A stretch of DNA of 44,667 nucleotides from an uncultured Oscillospiraceae bacterium (GCA_947589745.1 CANQCS010000016.1:1-44667); one strand, 5' to 3'. Positions 15,594 through 28,623 are shown, numbered from the stretch's first letter. Notes: a model not told the origin generated them from the letters alone. Made by a program: numbers and translations.

Positions 15594-17141
15594 ATGCTGC
15601 AAGTCAAACACCTGACCATCACCCACACCAAGGACCTGCGGGTCCTGATCCAGGATTTTTCCTTTGTCCTCCACCCCGGCGACAAGGCCGTGGTCATCGG
15701 GGAGGAGGGCAACGGCAAATCCACCCTGCTGAAATGGCTCTACGACCCCGGCCTCATCGACGGCTACTGCGAGTGGTCCGGCGAGGCGGCCGGTGACCCC
15801 GGCCCCATGGGCTACCTGGCCCAGGACCTGACGGAGGCGGAGAAGGCCAAGAGCGTCTATGACTTCTGCGCCGGGTCCCCGGTCTTCTTCGACCTGACGC
15901 CAAAGGAGTTGGACCGGATCGCACGGCAGCTCCGCTTTCCGGCGGAGGAGTTCTACGCCGGCCGCCCGGTGGGCACTCTCTCCGGCGGAGAGCAGATCAA
16001 GCTCCAGCTGGCCCGGCTGCTCTTTGCCCGCCCCTCCGTGCTGCTGCTGGACGAGCCCTCCAGCGACGTGGACCTGGAGACGCTGCGCTGGATGGAGGGG
16101 TTCCTCAACAGCTTTGCCGGGATCTGCCTCTACATCTCCCACGACGAGACGCTTATCGAGAACACCGCCAACATGGTCCTCCACGTGGAGCACCCCCGGG
16201 AGGGCAAGCCGCCCCGCTGCACCGCCCACCGTCTCAGTTACCGGGACTACGTCCAACGCCGGGACGCGGGCATCTCCTTCCAGACCCAGCAGGCCCGAAA
16301 GGAGAAGGAGGAGTACGACAAGAAGATGGAGCGCTACCGCCGCATCCAGCAGAGCGTGGAGTACGCCCAGCGGACGATCACCCGCCAGAACCCCAGCGGA
16401 GGCCGCCTGCTGAAAAAGAAGATGCACGCGGTGATGTCCATGGGTCGGCGCTTTGAGCGGGAGGCGGAGGACATGACGAAGCTCCCCGAGGTGGAGATGG
16501 CCATGTTCCTCAGTTTCCCGGAGCACGTCCGCCTGCCCGCGGGGAAGACCGTGCTGGACCTGACGCTGCCGGAGCTGCGGGCCGGGGAGAGGCTTCTGTC
16601 CCAAAACATCCGCCTGCGGGTATACGGCGGCGAGAAGGTGGGCATCATCGGCCCCAACGGGACAGGCAAGACCACACTCCTGCGCCTCATCGCGGCGGAG
16701 CTGCTCCAGCGGCGGGACCTCCGCGCCGCCTATATGTCCCAGGACTACGCCGAGACCCTGCCCCTGGACCGGACGCCCATCCAGTACCTGGCCCCCGGCG
16801 GCGACACCGCCTCGGAGACCAGGGCCAGGACCTACCTGGGCAGCCTCCGCTACGCCCGGCAGGAGATGGTCCACCCCATCGCTGAACTCTCCGGCGGACA
16901 GAAAGCCAAGCTGCTGCTGACCCGGATGGCCCTGGACGGGGTGAACGTGCTGCTGCTGGACGAGCCCACCCGGAACTTCTCCCCCATCTCCGGCCCCAGG
17001 GTCCGGCAGGCGCTGGCGGACTACCAGGGCACCATCATCAGCGTCTCCCACGACAGGAAGTATCTGGCGGAGGTGTGCACCAAGCTGTACCGCCTGACGG
17101 CGGACGGCCTGCTGCCCATCGATACAGCCAGCCTATACTGA
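15594..17141 (+). CDS. ABC-F family ATPase (ribosome-associated)
   Basis: A soluble 515-residue protein with two ATPase domains and no membrane segment. Domain 1: Walker A GEEGNGKS (36-43), LSGGEQ (129-134), DEPSSDVDLETLRW. A charged linker (about 225-300, QQARKEKEEYDKKMERYRRI) is the ribosome-contacting P-site-tRNA motif region. Domain 2: Walker A GPNGTGKTT, LSGGQKAKLLL, DEPTRNFSPISGP and SVSHDRKYL. Family members act on the ribosomal E site, either as translation factors or in protection against lincosamide, streptogramin or pleuromutilin drugs. The attenuator-like leader favours drug-inducible protection; the subclass is not assigned. AAAGGAGAACGAT precedes the ATG. The stop codon is the first triplet of the palindrome at 17139. 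Confidence 0.85.
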   Translation: MLQVKHLTITHTKDLRVLIQDFSFVLHPGDKAVVIGEEGNGKSTLLKWLYDPGLIDGYCEWSGEAAGDPGPMGYLAQDLTEAEKAKSVYDFCAGSPVFFDLTPKELDRIARQLRFPAEEFYAGRPVGTLSGGEQIKLQLARLLFARPSVLLLDEPSSDVDLETLRWMEGFLNSFAGICLYISHDETLIENTANMVLHVEHPREGKPPRCTAHRLSYRDYVQRRDAGISFQTQQARKEKEEYDKKMERYRRIQQSVEYAQRTITRQNPSGGRLLKKKMHAVMSMGRRFEREAEDMTKLPEVEMAMFLSFPEHVRLPAGKTVLDLTLPELRAGERLLSQNIRLRVYGGEKVGIIGPNGTGKTTLLRLIAAELLQRRDLRAAYMSQDYAETLPLDRTPIQYLAPGGDTASETRARTYLGSLRYARQEMVHPIAELSGGQKAKLLLTRMALDGVNVLLLDEPTRNFSPISGPRVRQALADYQGTIISVSHDRKYLAEVCTKLYRLTADGLLPIDTASLY

Positions 17142-17168
17142 TACTTTTTCTTGAAAGAAAAAGTATCA
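17139..17168. repeat. Solo palindrome, ACTTTTTC type, including ABC-F stop
   Basis: TGATACTTTTTC, loop TTGAAA, GAAAAAGTATCA: a 12-bp perfect stem whose first three bases are the ABC-F stop codon. Its first 25 bases are identical to the last 25 bases of the window. Confidence 0.88.
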
Positions 17169-17259
17169 AAAAGAACTTTAACATCGCTCTCAAAGCGTTG
17201 CGATACCTGCATTTCCCACACGGTAACGTGACATACTTCTAATTGAAGAATAGTATGAT

Positions 17260-17310
17260 TTTTCCGGCCGCGGCTCCCGCTTGTGCGGGGAACTGCGGCC
17301 GGAAAATTTT
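17260..17310 (+). terminator. Strong hairpin terminator before marR
   Basis: Outer stem TTTTCCGGCCGC (17260-17271) / GCGGCCGGAAAA (17295-17306), inner stem CCCGC / GCGGG with TTGT loop, then TTTT. It probably ends the ABC-F transcript. Confidence 0.8.
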
Positions 17311-17313
17311 ATC

Positions 17314-17364
17314 AAGGTGCCTTGACAAATCGGCGTGGGAAGTGGTATTTTATGAAGGTACCTT
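17314..17364 (+). promoter_or_regulatory. marR-ABC exporter promoter with two operators
   Basis: TTGACA (17322-17327), 18-bp spacer, TATTTT (17346-17351). AAGGTGCCTT at 17314-17323 overlaps the -35, and AAGGTACCTT at 17355-17364 lies just after the -10. Both continue rightwards as TTGAYAAAT. Their spacing is 41 bp, about four helical turns, and they flank the promoter as expected for MarR autorepression. Confidence 0.8.
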
Positions 17365-17387
17365 GATAAATAGGAGAGAACACATCT

Positions 17388-17870
17388 ATGAGAGAACGGT
17401 ATCAGACATTGGACATCCAGCAGAAGCTGCTGTGGAATCTGCGGGACCTGGGGAAGACTCTCCACGGCATGTCGGAGGGCCGGGCCAGCCAGAAGCGGAT
17501 CCTGGTCATGCTCCTGCGGAGCGGCGGCATGACCCAGCAGGAGCTGACCGAGCGGCTGGAGGTCCGGCCCGGCTCCGCCAGCGAGGTGATCGGCAAACTG
17601 GAGGGGGCGGGCCTTCTGCTGCGCACCCCCAGCAGCGCGGACCGCCGCACCGCCGACGTGCATCTGACGGAGGCCGGGGAGCAGGCTGCCCGCGCCGCCG
17701 AGGAGGAGCGCCGGCAGCGCCGGGACGTCATGTTCTCCTGCCTCACGGAGGAGGAGAAGGGGACCTTGCTGAGTCTGCTGGAGCGGCTCAGCGGCCACTG
17801 GGAGGAGCGCTTCACGGGAGCGGAGGACCGCGGCTGCGGCCGCCATCACCACCGGGGAGGCGGCTGCTGA
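17388..17870 (+). CDS. MarR-family transcriptional regulator
   Basis: A 160-residue winged-helix repressor. The HTH is seen as MTQQELTERLEVRPGSASEV followed by IGKLEGAGLLLR; the wing has SSADRRTADVHLTEAG. Typically a dimer released from DNA by small ligands. It stands first in an operon with a two-subunit ABC exporter and probably represses all three genes through the two palindromes at its promoter. The C-terminus CGRHHHRGGGC is unusual and could bind metal, but this may be only tail sequence. Start supported by TAGGAGAGAACACATCT. Confidence 0.92.
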   Translation: MRERYQTLDIQQKLLWNLRDLGKTLHGMSEGRASQKRILVMLLRSGGMTQQELTERLEVRPGSASEVIGKLEGAGLLLRTPSSADRRTADVHLTEAGEQAARAAEEERRQRRDVMFSCLTEEEKGTLLSLLERLSGHWEERFTGAEDRGCGRHHHRGGGC

Positions 17871-17871
17871 T

Positions 17872-19611
17872 ATGTGGAAATATATCCGGAAATATCTGCC
17901 CTTTGCCGTTATGGCGGTGCTGTGCATGGTGCTGGAGGTGACCATGGACCTGCTCCAGCCGGAGATCATGAGCCGCGTGGTGGACGACGGCGTGCTGGGG
18001 CTGAACAACGGCGGCGTGGGGGACCTGTCCCTGGTGTGGACCCTGGGCCTGCAGATGGCGGGCATCGCCCTGGTGGGCTGCCTGGCCGGTTCCATGAACA
18101 ACGTCTTTACCCAGAACACCGCCCAGAATGTGGGCAACCAGATGCGGAAGGACTGCTTCCGCCGGATGATGCGCTTCTCCTTCCCCCAGATGGACCGGTT
18201 CGGCACCGGCTCCCTGGTGACGCGGGTGACCAACGACATCACCCAGGTCCAGAACATGGTGTCCCAGTTCATTCGGGGCCTGGTGCGCAACTCCATGCAG
18301 ATGTTTGGCAGCATCTTCTTCATGTTCTGCCTGAGCCGGACCTTCGGCATCGTGGTAGTGTGCGCCTTCCCGGTGATCGTGGGGTGCATGGCCCTGTTCC
18401 TCCGCCGGGCGGACCCGCTGTTCACCCGGCTCCAGTCCCAGCTGGACCGGATCAACTCCATCATGCAGGAGGACGTGGCGGGCATCCGGGTCATCAAGGC
18501 CTGCGTCCGGGAGGTCTATGAGAAGGTCCGCTTCGGCAGGGCCAACGACGATCTCATCAAAACCCAATTGCAAGTCCTGGTGATCTTCGCCTTTATGAAC
18601 CCGGCGGTGAATCTGCTGATGAACGCGGTGGTGGTGCTGCTGCTGTGGCTGGGCGCGGGGGAGGTCCTCCGGGGCGTGACCACGCCGGGGGACGTGATGG
18701 CCGCCGTGACCTACACCACCCAGCTGCTCCACGGCATCCTCATGCTGGTGATGCTGTTCCAGAGCATCTCCCGGGGCCTGGCCTCCTGGCGGCGGGTGAA
18801 GGAGCTGCTGCACACCGAGCCGGAGCTGCGGGACGGCCCCTTCCAGGGGGAGACGGAGGTCCGGGGACAGATCGAGTTCCGGGACGTGTCCTTCGCCTAC
18901 CCCGGCAGCGGCCAGACGGTGCTGCGGCATATCGACCTGACCATCCGCCCCGGCGAGACCGTGGCGGTCATGGGCGCCACCGGCTGCGGCAAGACCACCC
19001 TGGTGAACCTGATCCCCCGGTTCTACGACGTGACCGAGGGGGCGGTGCTGGTGGACGGCGTGGACGTGAGGGAGTACCGGCAGGGGGCCCTGCGGGCCAA
19101 GGTGTCCACGGCCCTCCAGAAGAGCGAGCTGTTCAGCCTGCCCATTGAGGACAACATCGCCTGGGGCGACCTGACGGCGGACGGGGAGGCCATTCGGAGC
19201 GCCGCCAGGGTGGCCCAGGCGGACGGTTTCATCACCGCCGCGCCGGAGGGCTACGGCACCATGGTGGCGGAGCGGGGCATGAGCCTGTCTGGCGGGCAGA
19301 AGCAGCGGCTCTCCATCGCCCGGGCGGTGCTGAAGCCGGCGGAGATCCTGATCCTGGACGACGCCTCCAGCGCCCTGGACCTGAAGACGGAGGCGGACCT
19401 GTACGCCGCTCTCCGGGAGCAGCGGCCGGACATGACCAAGATCATCATTGCCCAGCGCATCGCCTCGGTGCGCCAGGCCGACCGCATCCTGATCCTGGAG
19501 GGCGGGGAGATCATCGGCGACGGCTCCCACGAGGCGCTGCTGGCCTCCTGTGCCGCCTACCGGGATATCTACGACTCCCAGATGGGAAAGGACGGTGAGA
19601 ACGATGGCTGA
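17872..19611 (+). CDS. ABC exporter subunit A, degenerate ATPase site
   Basis: A 579-residue half transporter: six-helix membrane domain (about 1-320), then an ATPase domain with Walker A GATGCGKTT, signature LSGGQKQRLSIARA and Walker B ILILDDASSALD. The catalytic Glu after Walker B is Asp, and the H-loop His is Gln (IIIAQRIASV), so this site is expected to be weak. That is the pattern of heterodimeric multidrug exporters such as BmrCD and TM287/288. It starts one base after the marR stop and overlaps the next gene. The substrate is unknown; drug or peptide export is likely. Confidence 0.93.
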   Translation: MWKYIRKYLPFAVMAVLCMVLEVTMDLLQPEIMSRVVDDGVLGLNNGGVGDLSLVWTLGLQMAGIALVGCLAGSMNNVFTQNTAQNVGNQMRKDCFRRMMRFSFPQMDRFGTGSLVTRVTNDITQVQNMVSQFIRGLVRNSMQMFGSIFFMFCLSRTFGIVVVCAFPVIVGCMALFLRRADPLFTRLQSQLDRINSIMQEDVAGIRVIKACVREVYEKVRFGRANDDLIKTQLQVLVIFAFMNPAVNLLMNAVVVLLLWLGAGEVLRGVTTPGDVMAAVTYTTQLLHGILMLVMLFQSISRGLASWRRVKELLHTEPELRDGPFQGETEVRGQIEFRDVSFAYPGSGQTVLRHIDLTIRPGETVAVMGATGCGKTTLVNLIPRFYDVTEGAVLVDGVDVREYRQGALRAKVSTALQKSELFSLPIEDNIAWGDLTADGEAIRSAARVAQADGFITAAPEGYGTMVAERGMSLSGGQKQRLSIARAVLKPAEILILDDASSALDLKTEADLYAALREQRPDMTKIIIAQRIASVRQADRILILEGGEIIGDGSHEALLASCAAYRDIYDSQMGKDGENDG

Positions 19612-21418
19612 GAACAAGGCCACTGTGGACCGGAGCATCCCCGGCATGGGGCGCCGGGGGAACCGCTTCGCCGAGGTGGAGCACGCCCAGGACGCGGGCG
19701 CGGCCCTGCGGCGCATCTGGGCCTACTTCGCCAAGGAGAAGCTGTTGCTGCTGGGTCTGCTGGCCATCGTGGCGGTGGGCACCGCCTGCGGCATCTTGGC
19801 CCCCAGCCTCCAGAGCCGGGCCATCGACATCATGGCCGGGGTCCGGGAGGGGCGGCTGGCGGTGACGCTGCTGGTGATGCTGGCGGTGTACGGCGTGTAC
19901 GGCGGCAGCCAGCTCCTGCAGGGGCTGTGCAGTGCCAGGCTGAGCCAGAGCATCGTCAAGCGGATGCGGGAGGAGCTGTTCGGCAAGCTGGTGGGCCTGC
20001 CCATCCGCTACCTGGACACCCACTCCCACGGCGACGTGATGAGCCGCATGACCAACGACATCGAGAACATCTCCACCACCGTCTCCCAGGCCCTGCCCTC
20101 CCTATGCTCCGGTGCGCTGACCATCGTGGGCACGGTGGCGGTGATGGTGTGGTACTGCTGGCAGCTGGCGCTGCTGAGCTGCGTCACCGTGGTGATGACC
20201 CTGGCGGTGACGAAATTCCTCTCCAAGCGGGTGCGGCGGTTCTCCCGCCAGCGGCAGCGGCTGCTGGGCCAGCTCAACGGCACCGTGGAGGAGATGGTCT
20301 CCGGCTACCGCACGGTGGTGGCCTACGACCACCAGGAGGAGACCATCCGCGAGTTCTGCGGCACCTCCGACTCCCTGACCAAGGCCGGCATCCGCACGGA
20401 GATCTTCAGCGGCATCATGGGGCCGGTGATGAACTGCATCGGCAACCTGGGCTTCGTCATCATCGCCGCCTTCGGCGGGTACTTCTCCGTGAAGGGCATC
20501 ATCTCCGTGGGCGTCATCTCCGCCTTCATCGTCTACGCCAAGCAGTTCAGCCGCCCCATCAACGAGCTGGCCCAGGTCTACGGCCAGCTCCAGACCGCGG
20601 TCGCCGGGGCGGAGCGGGTGTTCCGGGTGCTGGACGAGACGGACGAGGACATGTCCGGGGAGCCCCTGGCAGAGGATCTGCAGGCGGCGGTGCGGTTCGA
20701 GCACGTGGATTTCTCCTACGAGCCGGGCCACCCGGTGCTGCGGGACTTCACCCTGACGGTGCCCAGCGGGAAGAAGGTGGCCCTGGTGGGGGCCACCGGC
20801 AGCGGCAAGACCACGGTGGTGAATCTGCTCATGCGCTTCTATGACCCGGACAGCGGAGAAATTTACGTAGGCGGGCAGGAGCTCAGCGGACTGGCCCGCG
20901 GGTCTCTGCGGAAGGACGTGGCCATCGTCCTCCAGGACACGGTCCTCTTCTCCGACACTGTCCGAAGCAACCTGAGCTACGCCGACGGGAACGCCAGCCA
21001 GGAGCAGATCCGGCGGGCCGTGGACCTGAGCCGGTGCGGGGACATGATCGCCGCCCTGCCCCAGGGCTACGACACCGTGCTCACCGGCGCGGGGGCCAAC
21101 ATCAGCCAGGGCCAGCGGCAGCTCCTGGCCATCGCCCGGGCTTTCGTGGCGGACCCGAAGATTTTGATTTTGGACGAGGCCACCTCCAACGTGGACACCC
21201 GCACGGAGAAGGCTATCCAGGACGCCATGCGCCAGGTGATGCGGCACCGTACCAGCCTCATCATCGCCCACCGCCTCTCCACCATCCGGGACGCGGACAC
21301 CATCGTGGTGATGGAGCAGGGCCGGATCGTGGAGCTGGGGGACCACGAGACGCTGCTGGCGAAGAAGGGCAAGTATTACGACCTGTACATGACCCAGTAC
21401 GCCGGGTTCGCTACTTGA
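19604..21418 (+). CDS. ABC exporter subunit B, consensus ATPase site
   Basis: A 604-residue half transporter, partner of the preceding gene. After a hydrophilic N-terminus, a six-helix membrane domain (about 30-330) leads into an ATPase domain with Walker A GATGSGKTT, signature ISQGQRQLLAIARA, Walker B ILILDEATSNVD with the catalytic Glu, and H-loop LIIAHRLSTI. Its LSGGQ motif is altered to ISQGQ, also common in heterodimers. I start at the ATG at 19604, which overlaps the previous stop by 8 bp and is preceded by GGAAAGGACGGTGAG; upstream in-frame codons lie within the previous gene. Confidence 0.93.
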   Translation: MAENKATVDRSIPGMGRRGNRFAEVEHAQDAGAALRRIWAYFAKEKLLLLGLLAIVAVGTACGILAPSLQSRAIDIMAGVREGRLAVTLLVMLAVYGVYGGSQLLQGLCSARLSQSIVKRMREELFGKLVGLPIRYLDTHSHGDVMSRMTNDIENISTTVSQALPSLCSGALTIVGTVAVMVWYCWQLALLSCVTVVMTLAVTKFLSKRVRRFSRQRQRLLGQLNGTVEEMVSGYRTVVAYDHQEETIREFCGTSDSLTKAGIRTEIFSGIMGPVMNCIGNLGFVIIAAFGGYFSVKGIISVGVISAFIVYAKQFSRPINELAQVYGQLQTAVAGAERVFRVLDETDEDMSGEPLAEDLQAAVRFEHVDFSYEPGHPVLRDFTLTVPSGKKVALVGATGSGKTTVVNLLMRFYDPDSGEIYVGGQELSGLARGSLRKDVAIVLQDTVLFSDTVRSNLSYADGNASQEQIRRAVDLSRCGDMIAALPQGYDTVLTGAGANISQGQRQLLAIARAFVADPKILILDEATSNVDTRTEKAIQDAMRQVMRHRTSLIIAHRLSTIRDADTIVVMEQGRIVELGDHETLLAKKGKYYDLYMTQYAGFAT

Positions 21419-21429
21419 ACCCAGATCAC

Positions 21430-21477
21430 AAAAAGGAAGGACCCGGACAGTGCGCGGCACTGTCCGGGTCCTTTTTT
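21430..21477. terminator. Bidirectional terminator between exporter and gltD
   Basis: A perfect 17-bp stem (21437-21453 / 21457-21473) with GCG loop. TTTTTT follows on the plus strand, and CCTTTTTGTG on the minus strand. It separates the convergent exporter operon and gltBD. Confidence 0.92.
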
Positions 21478-21495
21478 CATTATATCTCTCTGCGA

Positions 21496-22935
21496 TTATT
21501 CCACATACCGCATCAGATAGCTGTCCGCCAGACGGGCGGCCCGGCGGCCGTCGGCGATGGCGTTCACCACCAGACTGGCCCCGGTGCGCATATCCCCGGC
21601 CACGAAGACCCGCTCGTTGACGGTATCGCAGCCGCTGCCGAAGTCCCGGACATCCAGGCCGAAGCCGTCCGGCACGTAGTCCTCACAGCCGGAGAAGCCG
21701 CTGGCGATGATGAGCATATCCGCCGGGATAGTCTCCTCGCTGCCCTGGACCTCCTCCATGACGGGCCGGCCGTTGCCCTTCTTCCAGGTGACCTTGGCGG
21801 TGAGCACCGCGTTGAGGGCCCCCTTCTCGTCCCGGAGGACCTCCTTGATGACGGTGTCATACCGCCGGGGGCTGTGGCCGAATCTGACCGTGGCCTCCTC
21901 CTCGGCGTAGTCCGGCTTGTAGGGCATGAGGCCCCACAGGCCCTCCTTCCGCTCGATGGCCGTCTGGCTCTTGCGGATGACCTGGGTCACACTGGCGCAG
22001 CCCTGGCGGAGGGCGGTGGCCACGCAGTCGGCGCTGGTGTCCCCCGCGCCCACCACCACCACGCGGCGGTTCAAAGCGTCGTAGATGGGCAGGGCCCGGT
22101 CCAGCAGTGCCTTGGAGGCGGAGCGGAGGTAGGGCAGGGCGTACACCGCGCCGGGGCCCTCCACGCCCTTCACCTGGTAGGGCCGGGCCTTGCCCGCGCC
22201 GCAGCAGAGGACCACGCAGTCGTATTCCGCCAGCAGGTCCTTTGCCTGGACCGCCCGGCCCACGTCCACGTTGACCCGGAACCGGATGCCCTCCCGTTCC
22301 ATCAGGTCCAGGCGGCGCATGACGATATCCTTGGGCAGCTTCATGCTGGGGATGCCGTACATCAGCAAGCCGCCGGGGCGGTCGTCCCGCTCCAGGACGG
22401 TGACGGAGTGGCCCCGCTGGTTCAGCTGGTCCGCGGCGGCCAGGCCGGCGGGGCCGGAGCCCACCACCGCCACCCGCTTGCCGGAGCGGAGGGCGGGGAT
22501 GCGGGGCTTCATCAGCCCGTTGGCATAGGCGTACTCGATGATGCTCAGCTCGTTGTCCCGGATGGTCACCGCGTCCCCGCCCAGGCGGCAGACGCAGGCG
22601 GACTCGCACAGGGCGGGACAGACCCGTCCGGTGAACTCCGGGAAGTTGTTGGTCTTGAGCAGGCGGCTGAGGGCGTGGCGGCTGTTGCCGCGGTACACCA
22701 TGTCGTTCCACTCGGGGATCAGGTTGTGGAGGGGACAGCCGAAGCTGCCCTTGCCGAAGCTGCACCCGGACTGGCAGAAGGGCACGCCGCACTCCATGCA
22801 CCTTGCCCCCTGCTCCCGGCGCTCCTCCTCCGGCAGGGCGCCGTGGAAGCCGCCGAAGTGGGCCAGGCGCTCCTCCGGGCTCTGGACGGGGTCCTCCCGC
22901 CGGGCGTACTCCATGAATCCTGTGGGCTTTCCCAT
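21496..22935 (-). CDS. gltD: Glutamate synthase (NADPH) small subunit
   Basis: A 479-residue GltD that passes electrons from NADPH through FAD and Fe-S clusters to the large subunit. N-terminal Fe-S cysteines occur in CMECGVPFCQSGC and CPALCESACVC; the FAD site is VVGSGPAGLAAADQL and the NADPH site VVVVGAGDTSADC. The C-terminal FVAGDMRTGASLVVNAIADG is the usual FAD-closing block. AAAGGAGG stands before the ATG, which follows the gltB stop by three bases, so the two subunits are cotranslated. Confidence 0.96.
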   Translation of the reverse strand: MGKPTGFMEYARREDPVQSPEERLAHFGGFHGALPEEERREQGARCMECGVPFCQSGCSFGKGSFGCPLHNLIPEWNDMVYRGNSRHALSRLLKTNNFPEFTGRVCPALCESACVCRLGGDAVTIRDNELSIIEYAYANGLMKPRIPALRSGKRVAVVGSGPAGLAAADQLNQRGHSVTVLERDDRPGGLLMYGIPSMKLPKDIVMRRLDLMEREGIRFRVNVDVGRAVQAKDLLAEYDCVVLCCGAGKARPYQVKGVEGPGAVYALPYLRSASKALLDRALPIYDALNRRVVVVGAGDTSADCVATALRQGCASVTQVIRKSQTAIERKEGLWGLMPYKPDYAEEEATVRFGHSPRRYDTVIKEVLRDEKGALNAVLTAKVTWKKGNGRPVMEEVQGSEETIPADMLIIASGFSGCEDYVPDGFGLDVRDFGSGCDTVNERVFVAGDMRTGASLVVNAIADGRRAARLADSYLMRYVE

Positions 22936-22938
22936 CCC

Positions 22939-27453
<4,515 letters not shown>

Positions 27454-27518
27454 AGCGCCTCCTGTCCGCCTTGCAGGAAGTCCCTGCACAGCTTGCACAT
27501 ATCTTCTATTTTGTCCTT

Positions 27519-27547
27519 AAAATAAAGACAAATGTCCTTTTGAACAA
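27519..27547 (-). promoter_or_regulatory. Possible second gltB promoter P2
   Basis: TTGTTC (27542-27547), 17-bp spacer, TATTTT (27519-27524), downstream of the terminator. A moderate match; it would drive gltB regardless of the terminator. Confidence 0.4.
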
Positions 27548-27552
27548 GTCAT

Positions 27553-27600
27553 AAAAAGCGGGGCACGGGGGTCCTCCGCCGAGAACCGCTCCGTACCCCG
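27553..27600 (-). terminator. Terminator/attenuator in gltB leader
   Basis: On the minus strand CGGGGTACGG pairs with CCGTGCCCCG (one G-U), with inner GGTTCT / AGGACC, then CTTTTTAT. It starts about 8 bases after the P1 transcription start. Either it attenuates gltB, ends a ~55-base RNA, or stops readthrough from the permease gene. Confidence 0.8.
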
Positions 27601-27614
27601 GTCGTATGCAAGCT

Positions 27615-27643
27615 ATTATATGCACCCGTTCCGCCGGTGTCAA
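27615..27643 (-). promoter_or_regulatory. Consensus sigma-A promoter P1 of gltB
   Basis: TTGACA (27638-27643), 17-bp spacer, TATAAT (27615-27620): full consensus. Predicted start near 27608, immediately before the terminator hairpin. Confidence 0.9.
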
Positions 27644-27805
27644 TTCCCAAACCGCTGCAAACAGGAAGTTCTCACATTGCTCCAAAAATTTTTTAAGCCG
27701 AGCCGGAACCTTGTGCAACTTTCCGACGCGAAAAAGCGGGAAGTTCTCCATGGGCGAGCAAAATGCAAGATAAATTGCATTTCGGACAGTTCCGTCAGCT
27801 GCCGT

Positions 27806-28567
27806 CTATCCCCACAGCTCCCAGACCACCCGCACGAAAAACACCACCAGCACTATCACGATCAGCGGCCGGACCGCCCGGGAGCCGCCCTCCTTGAAGT
27901 ACCGGGCACCCAGGTAGTTGCCGCAGATGCTGAACAGGCCCGCGGCCAGGCCCAGGGGAATCAGCACCTTGCCGTTGAGCAGGTAGACCACCAGGCTGGT
28001 GACGTTGGTGGTGAGATTGATGACCTTGGTGACGCCCCCGGCGGAGAACAGGTCCATGTGGGCCAGGGCCGTCAGGAGCAGCAGCAGGAAGGTGCTGGTC
28101 CCCGGACCGTAGAACCCGTCGTAGGCCCCTACGACCAGGGCCGCGGCCATGGCGATGAGGACAGTCTTCCGCTCCGAGTAGGGCGGCTTGTCGGCGGCCA
28201 GCTCCTTGGTGCGGACCACGTACCAGCCCGTCAGGGGCAGGATCACCAGCATGAGGCGCTTGAAGACGCCGTCGTCGATGACCAGCGCCAGGTTGGCCCC
28301 GGCGGCCGAGCCGATCAGGGCGCAGACCGCGCAGAAGCCGGCCTTCTTCCAGGGGATGAAGCCGTTCTTGGCAAAGGTCCGGGTGGCGATGGCGGTGCCC
28401 ATGCCGGAGCTGAGCTTGTTGGTGGCGATGGCGGTGTGGACCGGCACGCCGGAGAGCATGTAGGCCGGCAGGGAGATCAGGCCCCCTCCCCCGGCCACCG
28501 CGTCCACGAATCCCGCCAGGAACACCAGCGGGCAGACGATCAGAAAATGGCGGATGGTGAGCTCCAT
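27806..28567 (-). CDS. TSUP-family permease (TauE/SafE type)
   Basis: A 253-residue membrane protein with about eight hydrophobic helices. The N-terminal FLAGFVDAVAGGGGLISLPAYMLSG and the repeat-like VVGAYDGFYGPGTSTFLLLL in the second half are the duplicated TSUP signatures. Relatives move sulfite, sulfoacetate, thiosulfate or other organosulfur anions; the substrate here is unknown. Start at 28567 is chosen for GGAGGGATCTGCG before the ATG. It has its own promoter and no sulfur-metabolism neighbours. Confidence 0.9.
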   Translation of the reverse strand: MELTIRHFLIVCPLVFLAGFVDAVAGGGGLISLPAYMLSGVPVHTAIATNKLSSGMGTAIATRTFAKNGFIPWKKAGFCAVCALIGSAAGANLALVIDDGVFKRLMLVILPLTGWYVVRTKELAADKPPYSERKTVLIAMAAALVVGAYDGFYGPGTSTFLLLLLTALAHMDLFSAGGVTKVINLTTNVTSLVVYLLNGKVLIPLGLAAGLFSICGNYLGARYFKEGGSRAVRPLIVIVLVVFFVRVVWELWG

Positions 28568-28623
28568 CGCAGATCCCTCCTGCGCCGGACAGACTGATGC
28601 CGGGAAACAGCGGCGCGTCCCCC

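Larger units (their letters stand above)
27454..27805 (-). promoter_or_regulatory. gltB upstream control region
   Basis: No gene supported. Reading on the minus strand it holds: a weak AT-rich hairpin after the permease gene (27761-27782), two copies of GAGAACTTCC 75 bp apart (27739-27748 and 27664-27673), a perfect sigma-A promoter, a terminator hairpin, a possible second promoter, two AAGGACA repeats, and the gltB ribosome binding site. Confidence 0.7.

Noticed and set aside
27506-27751. An 81-codon minus-strand frame upstream of gltB
   Set aside because: It runs across the promoter and terminator hairpin, has no ribosome binding site and no recognisable features.
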